Shown: positions 1 through 13,600 of the stretch, in pieces
Layout of the letters: the number at the start of each line of letters is the position of its first letter
Numbering within the stretch: the first letter of the stretch is position 1
Assembly (NCBI RefSeq): GCF_963924675.1
Contig: NC_089223.1
Coordinates: 8,940,881 to 9,004,880 of the forward strand
Reading direction: 5' to 3'
Length of the DNA stretch: 64,000 nt
DNA from: Phocoena phocoena
Lineage: Eukaryota; Chordata; Mammalia; Artiodactyla; Phocoenidae
The notes under the pieces: model-generated
What the model was told of the DNA's origin: nothing
Database searches by the model: none
Seen by the model: the letters and a program-made list of their open reading frames with translations, nothing else
Program-made: the position numbers and the translations under genes

Positions 1-281
1 TATTACAAAGGATTACTACAAAGCTACACACCTCATCTGTGCATAAGGCGGGCTCTAGCTACTGCTATCAGATACATAATGCAAATAATGCCAACAACTC
101 ATTTTATCACCCTCTACCTACAGGTCAAAGAAGCCATATGAAATGCTATTACAGTTTTCAGGAGAGACATGAGAACACAATTCAACAGACTGTATAGCTT
201 TCCTTCTTTACACCGGAATAACTTTTCTTTATTTTGGAAGGAAGTCCAGAAAGGTGATATCTGTGACAACTCACTCGGTAA

Positions 282-323
282 ATTAAAATAGCCATCTGTT
301 TGAAAAAAAAAAAAAAAAAAAAA
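282..323 (+). other. Poly(A) tract with upstream polyadenylation signal, possible 3' end of a retrocopy
   Basis: An attaaa hexamer at 282-287 is followed 15 bases later by an uninterrupted run of 21 A at 303-323. This is the spacing expected between a polyadenylation signal and a cleavage site, so a reverse-transcribed mRNA end on the plus strand is plausible. The sequence upstream (1-281) shows no recognisable reading frame or repeat family; if this is a retrocopy, most of it may be 3' UTR or lie left of the window. The alternative is a chance A-run in AT-rich DNA or the tail of an unrecognised SINE. Confidence 0.3.
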
Positions 324-2681
324 GAAAAGCGTTTTTCAAAGGATCAGGAGACAGAAGTATAACAAGCACAGCTAGGATTGGTATTTTTAGTAATCGTCAT
401 TCTTACTGGAATAATTCCTTTCTGTCACTCTTCAAAGCACAGTACATTCCATTTTTTTATAAGCATATACATTCTTATTGAACTTTTCATACAACATGAC
501 CCATTTCTATCCAATTGCTTCCCTTCTCCATTCTCAAACTAACCTCTGATGACTTCACCATTGGTAGCAATTTAAAGAAATTCCCTGATTGACATTCTCA
601 GTACCAAAATGGTAATTTCTCAATGACAGATGGTATCTAGCCTAATATCAGTTATTAATTGGGGAATTTTTTTCTTGTAACAAAAGTTCGGCCAAATCAA
701 CTAGTTATTGAGCTTCTACCATGTGTTCACATTTGGATGAAAAACTATAAAATGAAAGAAACTAATCGTTTCTGAGTGTCTACTATGGCTTTAGTACTTA
801 AAAATAAATCATCTCACTTGAAATTCAGAGAAGTTCAGCCAGCTTCCCAAAGTCAAAAAGATATATAGCCTTGAAGTAATAGATTCAAGATCAATTTCAA
901 ATCTGTATAATTTGAAGACTGAGAAAAGACCCATCATAACATGCTACCTGCAGGCATAGAGAGATCTCTCAAAGTACAGAAAGCTAGGGGCAAGCCTACA
1001 GAGCAGAGAGAATGCCTAGGTAATCCAAAACATGTCAGATGAACGGGTGAGAGAGCGAGGATATCCCAATTGCCATAATTCTGTGACAGGAAATGTGGTG
1101 GACCTGGCTCTTCTTGAATCAGGGAGAAGAAAAAGAGACTTCCTATAGATTTATATACTGGGGCTGGAGGTATGGAGTTTGTAGCTGGAAGAATGGTTTC
1201 AGTGTTGGGTATGAAGTGCTCTGGACATCAAAGACAGGCCAGGAGGGAACAGTGCTGTCACTGAGTCTCTGGGATGCCCCTCGCCACCCCTTCTTCCCAG
1301 GATAACAACCCTAGGCTCAAGGTTATGTCTAACTTCCAGCATCATAGAGTAACCAGTGAGGTTGATTCTTTGGACATTAGAAGAGTAGCACCCTGTCCCT
1401 GAGGCTACAGGTGGGGGGCTGTTTCTGAGCAGAGCATATGGGTGGCATAAATCATTCAACTCCCCCGTCATTATCCATATGCATGGAGGAAGTGGATGTC
1501 TGTCTAGAAGAGGAGAACTAAAAACGCTGTATCTGTGAACTGCTCTAACACAGGGGGCGAGGGCCTTGGGTGGCGTGGAGTGGCCATAGCTTAATGTAAC
1601 TCTGGGGAGGAGAGGCACCTTCACATTTCCCTTAGCCACTGAGAAACTACTGCTAGGGGAGCCACAGTAGTGTATGCCTCAGTCATTGTGGCTGATTGGC
1701 CAACCACCCTCATCCCACAGCAACATCACACAGCCTTCAGAACAAAAACAGGAACCAGCAAGGAACTCGTCCCTCCAGGTAAAGGGCCGATCAGATAGCT
1801 GCTGTTCTCTTAGTGGGATGATACTAATAAGGTCAAATACTTTGCAAAAAGTAAATGCCAGATGCTGGTATTTATTAGGAAGTTGTAGACAAGACAGATG
1901 AGACATGACTCTTGTTGATTGGAGGTTTAGAGTCAATTAGTTTTTATTTATGAAAAATAACATTTTTGTATCCTAAGCTGATGGGTAGAACAAATCAGTT
2001 ACAGTATGTACCTTCCTCTAGCATCAGTCCGTCAATTTTTCTATTCAAATACTGTAGAAATCTGACTAGAATAGTAGCTTTCAAATATTTATGAACTTGA
2101 ACTTAAAATAAGAAATATATCTTACATTGTGGAACAGAAAACATACACATACATGTAAAATGGAAATGAAAACTTCACAAAATAATACTTTCCTTGATCA
2201 CGTGCAGTGTGCTTTAATAGCTTCTTTTATTTTAAAATAAATATTTGTCAGATAGATTGGAACCTGCAGTTAGAAGATCACTGGCTTAGATTAGTCCATC
2301 AAAGAGAAACTAAAACTTGCTGGCTATGCTTTGACTGAAAGAATGAACATGTACTGGTTCCATGGAATCACCCCGTTTGCAAAGTGTTCATATACATCTT
2401 TATAATATACCATTTTAGAATTTTTTGGAACAATTCTAAATTATTATAAGCATAATAAAATTAATATTTCCTCTTTTAAACATCTAATCTCTAGCCCCTT
2501 TCTACCTTCCTACATATATCCCATTCATGTATTTCTTCAAATTTCACTAACTCTTGTTCTATGATAATGTCTTAGGCTTCTTTAATGCCTTATTTTATCT
2601 ATGTATTTTATCTATGTATCTAGACTTGATCTCATTCAAAAAAGTTAGTTGCTCAGATAAAATTCCTTTTCTTTTAATAGA
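324..2681. other. Unassigned non-coding sequence
   Basis: No recognisable gene or well-preserved repeat was found, apart from a possible minus-strand MIR at 770-945. The open frames at 1199-1639 (minus, 146 codons) and 1093-1305 (plus) show no domain, signal peptide or coding character that I recognise. The middle part (about 1100-1800) is richer in G+C than the flanks, without obvious structure. Confidence 0.5.
770..945 (-). repeat. MIR-like ancient SINE fragment
   Basis: The stretch resembles the reverse complement of the MIR core and 3' half: an 'activity' segment near gagtgtctactatgg, then a segment like the 'aagttac...cccaaggtcacacagctag' region in decayed form near 828-865. Divergence is high and no end is sharp, so the call is tentative. 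Confidence 0.35.
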
Positions 2682-3769
2682 CTTTCTTTTTTAGAGCAGT
2701 TTTAGGCTGACAGCGAAATTGAGAGGAAGGTAAAGAAGTTCTCATACACACCCTGTCCTCACACACGCTTAGCCTTCCCCTTATCAAAATTTCCTCACCA
2801 GATGGCACATTTCTTACAACTGGTGAACCTACATTGACACATCAGTATCATCCAAAGTCCATAGTTTACCTTAGAGTTTACTCTTGGTGCTGTACATTCT
2901 ATAAATTGGGGCAAACCTATAATGTCATGTATCTAGAATCATACAGAGTAGTTTCATTTCCCTAATGATCCTCTGTTCTTTGCCTGCTCATCCCTTGCTC
3001 CCCAGTAACTGCTGGCAATCTCCATAGTTTTACCTCTTCTAGAATATCATATAGCTGGAATCATATAGTATGTAGCCTTGTCTTTCACTTAGTAATATGT
3101 GCTTAATATTCCTCCATGTTTTTTCATGACTTGATAGCTCATTTAGTTTTTAGTACTGAATAATATCCCACATACTGCAGTTTATTTATCCATTCACCTA
3201 CTGAAAAGCATCATATTTGCTTCAAAGTTTCGGCAATTATGAAAAAAGTTGCTATAAATGTCTGTGTGCAGGTTTTTGTGTGGACATGTTTTCAACTCCT
3301 TTGCATAAACACGAAGGAATATAATTGCTGGACCATACGGTAAAAGCATGTTTAGTTTTGTAAGAAACCACCAAACTGTCTTCCAAAATGGCTGTACCAA
3401 TTTGCATTCCCACCAGCAATGAATAATAATACCCCTTGCTTCATCTCCTTGACAGCAGTTGGTGTTGTCAGTGCTCAAGATTTTCTCTGTTCTAATATGT
3501 TTATCTCGTTTTAATTTGCATTTCCTTGATGGCATATGATGTAGAGCATCTTTTCAGATACTTATTTGCCATCTATCTATCTTCTTTGGTGAGGTGTCTA
3601 TTAAGGTCTTTGGCCCATTTTAAAATTTATTTGTTGTTTGTTTTCTTATTGTTGAGCTTTAAGGATTCTTTGTGTATTTTGGATAACATTGTTTTACTAG
3701 ATATGTTTTTTGCAAATATTTCCTCCCAGTCTGTGGTTTGTCTTTTTCTTTTCTTTTTAAAGGGCTTTT

Positions 3770-4017
3770 AAAAATAATTATTTATTTTGACTACATTGGG
3801 TCTTTGTTGCTGCGTGGGGGCTTTCTCTAGTTGCAGAGGGCGGGGGCTACTCTTCGTTGCGGTGCACGGGCTTCTCATTGTGGTGGCTTCTCTTGTTTTG
3901 GAGCACGGGCTCTAGGCGCGTGGGCTTCAGTAGTTGTGGCACCCGGACCAGGGCTCGAACCCATGTTCCCTACATTGGCAGGTGGATTCTTAACCACTGC
4001 ACCACCAGGGAAGTCCT
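3770..4017 (-). mobile_element. CHR-type tRNA-derived SINE, antisense
   Basis: Read on the minus strand, the element starts with the conserved gacttccctggtggtgcag head (tRNA A-box region), followed by a B-box-like ggttcgagccctgg near 3950-3965. It continues through the repetitive 'agaagccc...gcaacgaagagtag' body typical of the longer CHR SINE class. It interrupts the L1 just before the part of ORF2 that encodes the protein's C-terminal region. The short plus-strand and minus-strand frames here (3831-4064, 3875-4096) are SINE sequence, not genes. No sharp target-site duplication was found. Confidence 0.85.
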
Positions 4018-6832
4018 CTTTTAATTTTCTTGACATTTTTGCAGAGCAGAAAGTTATAATTTGAATGAAGTCCAGCTTATTGATTCTTCCTTTCATGGAT
4101 CATGATAAATCATTGCGAAGTTCAAGGTCATTTAGATTTTTTCCTGTTATCTTCTAGGAGTTTTATACTTTTACATTTTACATTTAAGTCTATGATCCAT
4201 TTTTAGTTAATTTTTTGTGAAGGGCCTAAGGTCTGTGTCTAGATTCACTTTTTTGCATGTGGATTTCTAGTTGTTACAACACCATTAGTTGAAAACTCTG
4301 CTCCATTGTGTTGCCTTTGTTCCTTTGTCAAGGAGCACAGAACCACTATATGTGGTTCTATTCCTAGGATCTCTATTCTGTTCTGCTGATCTATCTGCCT
4401 TTCCTTTTGCCAATACCACCCTGTCTTGATTACTGTAGGGTTACAGTAAGTCTTAAATGGGTATTGTCAGTCCTCTGATTTTGCTCTCCTTCGGCATTGT
4501 ATTAGCTATTCTGGTTTTTACCTCTTCATATAAACTTTAAAATCAGTTTGTCAGTATCCAAAAAATAATATGCTAGGATTTTTATTAGGAATGCAGTGAA
4601 TCTATAGGTCAAGTTGGGAAGAACTGATATCTTGGTAATATTGTCTTTCTAGCCATGAACACAAAGTATATTTCTGTTTTTTAGTTCTATGAATTTGTTC
4701 ATCAGAGTTTTATAGTTTTCCTCATGTAGACCTTGTACTTATTTTGTTAGATTTATACCTACATATTTCATTTTGGAGGTACTAATGTAAATGGTATTGT
4801 ATTTTTAATTTCAAATTTTGCTTGTCCATTGCTGGTATATAGGAAATTAATTGCCTTTTGCATATTAACTATTTGTCTTGCAAACTTGCTATAATTACTT
4901 ATTAGTTCCAGGAGGTTTTTTTGGTCATTTCTTTCCAATTTTTCACAGAGATGATCATGTCATCTGCAAACAAAGACAGTTTAATTTCTTCTTTCCTAAT
5001 CTGTATACATTTTCTTTTATTTCTTTCTCTCCTCTCCTCCCCTCTCCTTTTCTTGTCATATTGCGTTAGCCAGGATATTCAGTAAAATGTTAAAAAGCAG
5101 CAGTGACAGCTCGGTTTTGTTCCTGATCTTTGTGGGAAAGCTTTGAGTTTTCAACCATTAACTATAATGTTAGCTATTGGGCTTTTTTGTAGATCTTCTT
5201 TTTCAAGTTGAGGATGTTTTCTTCTGTTCCTAGTTTATTGAGGGTTTTAAAAATCATGAATGGATATTGACTTTTGTCAAATGCTTTGTCTGCATCTATT
5301 GATATTTGATTCTTTTTCTTTGACTTATTGATATAATAGACTACATTAATTGATTTTCCAGTGTTGAATCAGGCCTACATACCTGGAATAAATTCCACTT
5401 GGTCATGATGTATACATTTTTTAATATATTGTTGCACCCAATTTGCTAATATTTTGTTGAGGACCTTTGCTTATGTTAGTCTGTTGTTTTACTTTTCTTG
5501 TAATCTCTTTGTCTGCTTTTGGTATTAGGGTAATGCTGACTTCATAGCATGAGTTAAGAAGTATTCCCTTCTTGTCTGTTGATATTTTCTGAAAGAGACT
5601 GTAGAGAATTGATAAGACTTATTCCTTAAATGTTTGGTAGAATTCACCAGTGAACCCATCTGGGTCTGGTGCTATCTGTTTTGGAATATTATTAATGATT
5701 GATTTAATTCCTTTAATAGATATAGGTCTATTCAGATTGTCTGTTTCTTCTTGTGTGAGTTTGTCAGATTGTGTCTTTCAAGAAAGTGATCCATTTCTTC
5801 TGGGTTATCAAATTTGTGGGTACAGAGTTGTTCATAGAATTTTTTAAATTATCCTTTTAAGGTCCATGAGATCTGTAGTGAAGTCCCCTTCTTCACTTCT
5901 GATATTAATAACTTGTGTCCTTTTTCTTTTTTTCTTAGTTAGCTCAGCTAGAAGCTTGTCAGTATTATTGATCTTTTCAAAAAAACATTTTTTGGCTTAA
6001 TTAAATCTGTCGATTTACTACTTTCAATTTTATTGATTTCTGCTCTAATTTTTATTGTTTCCTTTCTTATGCTTACTTTGGATTAAATTTGCTCTTTTTT
6101 CCTAAGTTAGAAGCTTATGATTGATTTTAGATCTTTCTTTTTTTCTAACATATGCATTCAATACTGTGATATTTTCCCCTCTATGTACTGCTTTTGCTGC
6201 ATCACACAAAATTTGATGTTGTGTTATCATTTTCATTTAGTTCAAGATAATTTTTAATTTCTCTTCAAAGTTTTCTGACTCAAGTGTTATTTAGAAGTGT
6301 GTTCTTAATATCTAGGTATTTGGGGATTTTCCTTATATTTCTGTTATTATTTTCTAGTTCAATTCCATTGTGGTTTGGGAAAAGACATTGTATAACTCCT
6401 GTAATTTTACATTTGTTAAGGTTTATTTTATCACACAGAAAGTGGCCTATCTTGGTGAATATTTCATGTGATCTTGAGAAGAATGTGGGCCCTGCTGTTG
6501 TTCAATGAAACAGTTTATAGGTGTCCATTATATTCATTGATAAATGGTGTTGCTGAGTTCAACTACATTCTTACTGATTTTCTACCTTCTGGACATATTC
6601 ATTTCTAATAGAGGAATGCTGAAGTCTCCAACTATAATAGTGGATTTATGTGTTTCTCCTTGCAGTTATATCAGGTTTTGTCTCATATGTTTCAAAGCTC
6701 TGTTGTTAAATGTGTACATGTTAAGGATTGTAAAGGCTTCTTGAGAATTGGACCCTTTAGCATTATGTAATGACCCTCTTCATCCCTGAAAACTTTTTGA
6801 TAATTGTTAGCATGGTATATCATTCATTTACT

Positions 6833-7048
6833 GTTTTTGTTTGTTTGTTTGTTTTTGCGGTACGTGGGCCTCTCACTGTTGTGGCCTCTCCCATTGTGGA
6901 GCACAGGCTCTGGACATGCAGGCCCAGCAGCCATGGTTCATGGTCCCAGCCGCTCCGCAGCATGTGGGATCTTCCCGGACCGGGACACGAACCCGTGTCC
7001 CCTGCATCGGCAGGCGGTCTCTCAACCACTGTGCCACCAGGGAAGCCC
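6833..7048 (-). mobile_element. CHR-type SINE (short 'gcggtacg' class), antisense, with target-site duplication
   Basis: A poly(T)-rich start is followed by gcggtacgtgggcctctcac and ends in ccaccagggaagcccc, the reverse complement of the SINE head. The B box is visible in reverse near 6990 (cacgaacccgtgtcccc). The 12-base sequence cattcatttact flanks it perfectly on both sides (6821-6832 and 7049-7060). It therefore retrotransposed into the older L1. Reading frames of 60-135 codons crossing it on both strands are artefacts of the SINE's open composition. Confidence 0.93.
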
Positions 7049-9004
7049 CATTCATTTACTTTTAATCTATATGTATCTTTGTATTTAAGCTGTGTTTTTT
7101 GTAGACAGCATATGGTAGAGTCATGTTCTTTGATCCACTCTGGTAATCTTTGTCTTAAAATTTGTGCATTTATATAGTTAACACTCAACGTGGTTACTGT
7201 CATAATTGAATTAATATCTACCATATTGGTTACTTGTTATTTTTTCTGTTTTTGTCTTTTACTCTTTTTCTACCTTTTACTAAACATTTATTTGATTCCA
7301 TTTTCTGTCCTTTCTTAGTATGTCAGCTGGTACTTCTTTTTATAATTTTTTTTTTTATTGCTCACTCTAGAGTTTGCTGTTTACATTTACAACTAATCTA
7401 AGTCCACCTCAAATTATGCTGTACTACTCATGGGTAATGCAAGTACCTTATAATAACAAAATAATCCTAATTCCTCCCTCCCATCTCTGGTATCATTTCT
7501 ATCATTTATTTCACTTATTTATGAGCATACATATGAGTGTACATGCATACAAACACACATACAAACATATATGCATACCTAATCAAATACATTGTTGCCA
7601 TTATTATTTTGAAGAAACTATTATCTACTAGATCAATTCAGAATAAGAAAAAGTTTTAATTTTACCTTATTTCTCCAGTGCTCTTCGTTGCTTTATTTAG
7701 ATCCAAGTTTCTGATCTATATCATACTGTTTTTACCTAAAGAACTTCTTTTACAGTTTCTTACAAGACATGTCTACTGGCAATACATCTTCTCAGTTTTT
7801 GTTTGTCTGAGAAATTCTGTATGTTTCCTTAACTTTAAAAAAATTAATGTATAGTTTATTTACAATATTAGTTTCAGGTGTATAGCATAGTAATTCAGCA
7901 TTTTTGAAGATTATACCGCATTTGCAGTTATTATAAAATAATTGCTACATTTTCCTGTACTGCACAATATATCCTTGTAGCTAATTTATTTTATGTATAG
8001 TAGTTTGTATCTCTTAATCCCCTACCTCTATTTGACCCTCCTTAATTCCTTTCCCCACTAGTAACCACTAATTTTATTCTCTAAATCTGTGAGACTATTT
8101 CTGTTTTGTAATATTCATTCTTTGTTTAATTCTTTAGATTCCACATATAAGTGATAACATATAATATTTGCTTTTCTTGTCTGACTTATTTCACTAAGCA
8201 TAATACCCTCTAGGTTCATTCACATTGTTGAATATGGCAGCATTTCACTTTTTTATGGATAAGTAATCCTTAATTGTGTAGGTACACCATATATTCTTCA
8301 TCCATTCATCTGCTGGTTAACACTTAGATTGCTTCCATATCTTGGTTATTGTAAGTAATGCTGCTATGAACATTGAGATGCATGTATCTTTTTGAATTAG
8401 TGTTTTCATTTTCTTTAGATATATATCCAGGAGTGGAATTGCTGGGTTATATGACAGTTCTATATTTTGATTTTGAGGAACCTCCATGCTGTTTTCCATA
8501 GTGGCTGCATCAATTTATATTCCCACCAGCAGAGTACTAGGGTTTCCTTTTCTCTATATCCTCACCAACATTTGTTATTTTGTCTTTTTGGTGACTCTGA
8601 CTGGTATGAAGTGATAACTCATTGTGGTTTTGATTTCCTTTCGCTGGTGATTAGTGATGTTGAGCATCTTTTCATGTGCCTGTTGGCCATCTGTATGTCT
8701 TCATTGGAAAAATGTCTATTCCCATCTTCTGCTGAATTTTTAATTGGGCTGTTTGTTTTTTTGATATTGAGTCATATGAGTTATTTCTATATTTTGGGTA
8801 TTAATCATTTATCAGTCATAGCATTTGCAAATATTTTCTCCCATTCAGTAGGTTGTCTTTTCACTTTGTCGATGGTTCCCTTTGCTATGCAAAACTTTTA
8901 AGATTAATTAGATCACAGTTGTTTGTTTTTGCTTTTGTATTCTTTCCCTTAGGAAACAAAGCCAAAAACAAATTGCTATGATTTACATTAAAGAGTGTTT
9001 TGCT

Positions 9005-9325
9005 GGGCTTCCCTGGTGATGCAGTGGTTAAGAATCTGCTTGCCAGTGCAAGGGACACAGGTTTGAGCTCTGGTCCGGGAAGATCCCACATACTGTGGAG
9101 CAATTAAGCCCATTCACCACAACTACTGAGCCTGCGCTTTAGAGCCTGCAAATCACAACTACTGAAGCCCGTGCGCCTAGAGCCCATGTTCCACAACAAG
9201 AGAAGCCACAGCAATGAGAAGCCCACACACCGCAATGAAGAGTAGCTCACTGCAACTAAAGAAAGCCACGCACAGCAGTGAGGACCCAACGCAGCCAAAA
9301 ACAAATTAATTAATTTTTTTAAAAA
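9005..9325 (+). mobile_element. CHR-type SINE, full length, with target-site duplication
   Basis: This sense copy begins gggcttccctggtgatgcag and continues through an imperfect B box (ggtttgagctctgg, near 9060-9074). The long repetitive body follows (agaagccac...gaagagtagctcactgc), ending in an A/T-rich tail near 9300-9325. The direct repeats aaagagtgttttgct (8990-9004) and aaagagtgttctgct (9326-9340) differ at one base. It is the most complete of the long-class SINEs in the window and lies in the opposite orientation to its L1 host. Confidence 0.93.
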
Positions 9326-10417
9326 AAAGAGTGTTCTGCTTATGTTCTCTTCTAAGAGTTTTATGGTTTCTGGTCTTACATTTAGGTATTTAATCCATTT
9401 TGAGTTTATTTTTGTATATAGTGTGAAAAAAATGTTCTACTTTCATTCTTTTACATGTAGCTGTCTAGTGTTCCCAGCATCATTTACTGAGCAGACCGTC
9501 TTTGTCCATTGTATATTCTTGCCTTCTTTGTTGTAGATTAATTGACCATAAGTGCATGGATTTATTTCTGGGCTCTCTATTTGGTTCCATTGATCTACAT
9601 GTCTGTTTTTATGCCAGAACCATGCTCTTTTGACTATTGTAGCTTTGTAGTATAGTCTGAATAAAGGTAAAATAACAACTTCAGCTTTTTTCTTTTATTT
9701 CAAGATTTCTTAGGCAATTCAGGGTCTCTTGGGGTTCCATATAAATTTTAGGATTATTTGTTCTAGTTCTATGAACAATATCATGGGTGTTTTGAAAGGC
9801 ATTGCATTAAATCTGTTGATTGCTTTTTGTAGTATGGACATTTTAGCAATACTAATTCTCCAATCCACAGACAAGGGATATCTTTCCATTTTTTTGTATT
9901 GTCTTTGATTTCCTTCCTCAATATTTTATAGTTCTCAATGTCTAGTTCTTTCATCTCCTTGGTTAAGTTTATTCCTAGTTATTTCATTCTTTTTCATGTG
10001 ATTTTAAGTGGGATTGTTTTCTTGCTTTCTATTTCTGATAGTTTATTATTAGTGTATAGAAGAGCAACAGTTTTCTGTATATTAATCTTGTATCTTACAA
10101 CATTACTGAATTCATTTATTAGTTCTAATAGTTTTTCGGTGGAGACTTAAAGGTTTTCTATATAAAGTATCATGTCATCTGCAAATAGGGACAGTTTGAC
10201 TTCTTTACTTCCAGTTGGATGACATTTTTCCTCTGATTGCTGTGGCTAGGTCTTCCAATACTATGTTAAATACAAGTGGAGAGAGTGGCATCCTTGCCTT
10301 GTTCCTGATTTTAGAGGAAAAGCGCTCAGCTTTTTCTCCATTTAGTGTTATGTTGACTGTGGGTTTGTCATAAATGGCCTTTATTATGTTGAGATATGTT
10401 CCCTCTAGAACAACTTT

Positions 10418-10605
10418 TTTTAAAATTTTATTTATTATTCATTTGGCTGAATTGGGTCTCAGCTGCGGCATGCGGGCTCTTCGTTGCGGTGCATGGGCTT
10501 AGTTGCCCTGCAGCCTGTGGGATCTTAGTTCCCTGACCAGGGATCGAACCCATGTCCACTGAATTGGAAGGCAGATTCTTAACCACTGGACCACCAGGGA
10601 AGTCC
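10418..10605 (-). mobile_element. CHR-type SINE, antisense, with target-site duplication
   Basis: Flanked by perfect 13-base repeats ctagaacaacttt at 10405-10417 and 10606-10618. The body holds the reversed B box in gaccagggatcgaaccc (about 10537-10553) and the reversed head ccaccagggaagtccc. It is shorter than the 9.0 kb copy, having lost much of the central body, and it interrupts ORF2 of L1-C. Confidence 0.92.
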
Positions 10606-13600
10606 CTAGAACAACTTTGATGAGAATTTTTATCATGAATAGATGTTGAATTTTGTCAAATGCTTTTTCTGTGTGTATTGAGGTGATCATGTGATTTTTA
10701 TCCTTCCTTTTGTTAATGTAGTGTATTACAGTGATTGATTTTCATATGTTGAACTATCCTTGGCTCCCTATAATAAGCCCCACCTGATCATAGTGTATTT
10801 TATACATTGTTGAATTTGGTTTACCAATATTTTGTTGAGGATTTTGGCATCTATATTCATCAGAGATATTGGCTGGTAGTTTTTTTAAATTTATTTTTTA
10901 TCATAGTATTTGGTTTTGATATCAATGTAATGGTGGCCTCATAGAATAAATTTGGGAATATTCCCGCCTCTTCATTTTTTTTGGAACAGTTTTAGAAGGA
11001 TAGGTATTAGCTCTTCTTTATGTTTGGTAGAATTTCCCTGTGAAGCCTTCCAGTTCTGGACTTCTGTTTGCTGGATTTTTTTTTATTATAAATTAGAGAT
11101 TGGTCTGTTCAGATTATTTATTTCTTCCTGATTCAGTCTTGGCAGTTTGTATGTTTCTAGAAATTTGTCCATTTCTTCCAGGTTGTCCAATTTGTTGGCA
11201 TATGACTGGTCATAGTATTCTCTTATGCTTTTTTGTATGTCTGTGATATAGGCTGTTATTTCTCCTCTTTCATTTCTTATTTTGTTTATTTGGATCCTCT
11301 CTGTTTTTTTCTTGATGAGCCTTGCTAAAGGCTTATCAATTTTGTTTATATTTTCAGGAAACCAGCTCTTGGTTTTATTTATGTTTCTGTTGTGTTTTTG
11401 GTCTCTGTCTTATTTATTTCCTCTCTGATCCTTATTATTTCCATCCTTCTGCTGACATTTGGCTTTGTTACTTTTTCTAATTTCTTTAGATGGTAGGTTA
11501 GGTTGTTTGTTTTATAATTTTCTTGTTTCTTGAGGTAGGTCTGTACTGGTATAAATTTTTCTCTTACAACTGCTCTTGTTGAGTTCCAAAGATTTTGGTA
11601 AGTTTTGTTTTTAATTTCATTTGTCTCAAGGTATTTTCTGTTTCCTCTTTGATTTCTTCATTGACCCATTGTTTTTTTTTTTAGTAACATGTTTAGTCTC
11701 CACACGTTTGTGTTTTTCCCATTTTTCTTTCTGTAATTGATTTCTAGTTTCATATGATTGTTGTCAGAAAACATGCTTGATATAATTTCTATCCTCTTAA
11801 ATTTGTTGAAACTTGTTTTGTGACGTAGCGTGTGGTCTGTCCTGGAGAATGGTTCATGTGCACTTGAAAAGACTGTGTATTATGCTGTTTTGGGATGGAA
11901 TGTCCTGTCGATATCTATTAAGTTCAACTGGTCTATCGTGTCATTTAATTCCACTGTTGCTTTATTGGTTTTCTGTCTTGATGATCTCTCCATTAATGTA
12001 GTTAAAGTCCACTACTACTATTGTATTATTGCCAATTTCTCCCTTTATGTATATTAATATTTGCTTTATATACTTAGGTTCTCCTATATTACCTGCATAT
12101 ATGTTAAAAATGTCATATCTTCTTTTATTGATCCCTTTATCATTATATAATTCCCTTCTTTGTTTTTGTTATGGACTTTGATTTAAAGTCCATTTTGTCT
12201 GATATTAGTATTGCTACCCCCACATGCTTGTCATTTCCATTTGCATGAAATATCTTTTTTTCATCCCCTCACTTTAAGTCTGTGTGTGTCTTTAGCATTG
12301 AAGCTAGTCTCTTGTATTCAGCATACAGATGGGTCTTATTTTTTTATACAGTCAGCAACCTGTGTCTTTTGATTGGAATATTTAGTCCACTTATATTTAA
12401 AGTAATTATTGATAGATATGTACTTATTGCCATTTTGTTACTTATTTTCCAGTTGTTTGTGTATCTCTGTTTTTTCTTTTTCTTTCAGTTTCTTACCTTG
12501 TGGTTTGATGATTTGGGGAGGGGTATGCTTGGATTCCTTTCTCTCTCATTTTTGTGAGTAGATTTTGATTTGTGGTTACTGTGGTGTTTGTAAGTATTGA
12601 CTTATAAATATGTCTACTTCTTTTAAACAGGTAGTCTTTTAAGTTCAAACACATTCTAAAACATCTACATTTTTAGTCCCCTCCCTCACCTTTTGTGTTT
12701 TTAATGTCATATTTTACATCTTCATGTTTGTCCCTTTACTGATTACTGTCGTTGTAGTTGATTTTACCTTTTTTTTTTTTTTTTTTTTTTGTCTTTTAAG
12801 CTTCGTACTAGCTTATTTAACTGGCTGATCCTCAGCTTTTACTATGTTTTTGCCTTTACTAGTGGAATTTTTCCTTTCCTATAGATTCTTCTTGTTGTAG
12901 CCTTTTCTTTTCCATGTACATTAGACCCTTTAATATTTTTTTTAGAGTAGGTTTAGTGTTGATGAACTCTTAGTTTTTGCTTGTCTGAGAAGTTCTTTAT
13001 CTCTCCTTGAATTGTAAATGATAATCCTTTTGGGTAGAATGTCCTAGATTGCAGGCTTTTCCCTTTGAGCACTTTAAATATATCATGCCACTGCCTCTGG
13101 CCTGCAAAGTTTCTGCAGAAAAATCAGCTGATAGCTCCATGGGGGTTCCCTTGTAACTGACACTTTGTTTTCTCTTGCTACCTTTAGAATCCTCTCTTTA
13201 TCTTTAACTTTTGCCATTTTAATTATCTCCGTTCTTCCTTTACCTGGATATCTGTTTCCTTCTTCAGGTTTGGGGATTTTTCAGCTATAATTAAATCAAA
13301 TACATTTTCCACAGCTTTCTACCTCTCTTTTCCTTCTGGTATCCCTATGATGTGAGTGTTGGTGCACCTGATGTTGTTTCAGATATCTCTTGAACTGTTC
13401 ACATTTCTAATATTTGTTTTTCTTTTTGCTGTCCTAATGCTGTAATTTTCATTGTTCTATCTTCCAGATCACTTATGCATTCTTCTTTTACCCCTAGTCT
13501 GCTGTTAATTCCTTCTAGTGTGCTTTTCATTTCAGTTATTGTGTCCTTCAGTTCTGACTGGCTCTTTTTTATATTTTCTGTTTCCTTGTTATAATTCTCA

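Larger units (their letters stand above)
2682..7837 (-). mobile_element. LINE-1 (L1M-age subfamily), long antisense copy, 5'-truncated (L1-D)
   Basis: The left end reads as the reverse complement of an old mammalian L1 3' UTR, with the landmark gcagttttaggctgacagc near 2697. Rightward it passes into antisense ORF2: the C-terminal part near 3190-3560, then the reverse transcriptase palm, whose FADD catalytic box is encoded in reverse at 4959-4970, then the endonuclease region near 6250-6750. It ends around 7837 in what looks like the end of ORF1, so the 5' end is missing. Many stops and frameshifts rule out any functional protein. Two CHR SINEs (about 3770-4017 and 6833-7048) are inserted in it. 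It shares its 3' UTR type with the L1 at 24.9 kb. Confidence 0.85.
8134..12445 (-). pseudogene. L1 ORF2 remnant (endonuclease-reverse transcriptase), interrupted
   Basis: This is the degraded ORF2 of L1-C. In an intact L1 it would encode an APE-type endonuclease, a reverse transcriptase and a C-terminal domain of about 1,270 residues that nicks target DNA and copies L1 RNA. The stop codon lies at 8134-8136, just upstream (in element sense) of the 3' UTR. The start position is approximate because the inter-ORF region is degraded. The reverse transcriptase box is still readable as FADD at 10174-10185. Two SINEs and numerous stops or frameshifts split it into frames of at most about 150 codons, such as 8317-8499 with the conserved 'NPAIPLLDIY'-like stretch near the C-terminus. 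Confidence 0.75.

Noticed and set aside
1199..1639. 146-codon minus-strand open frame in the least repeat-rich part of the left end
   Set aside because: No recognisable domain, no splice or promoter context, and length compatible with chance in a G+C-richer patch.
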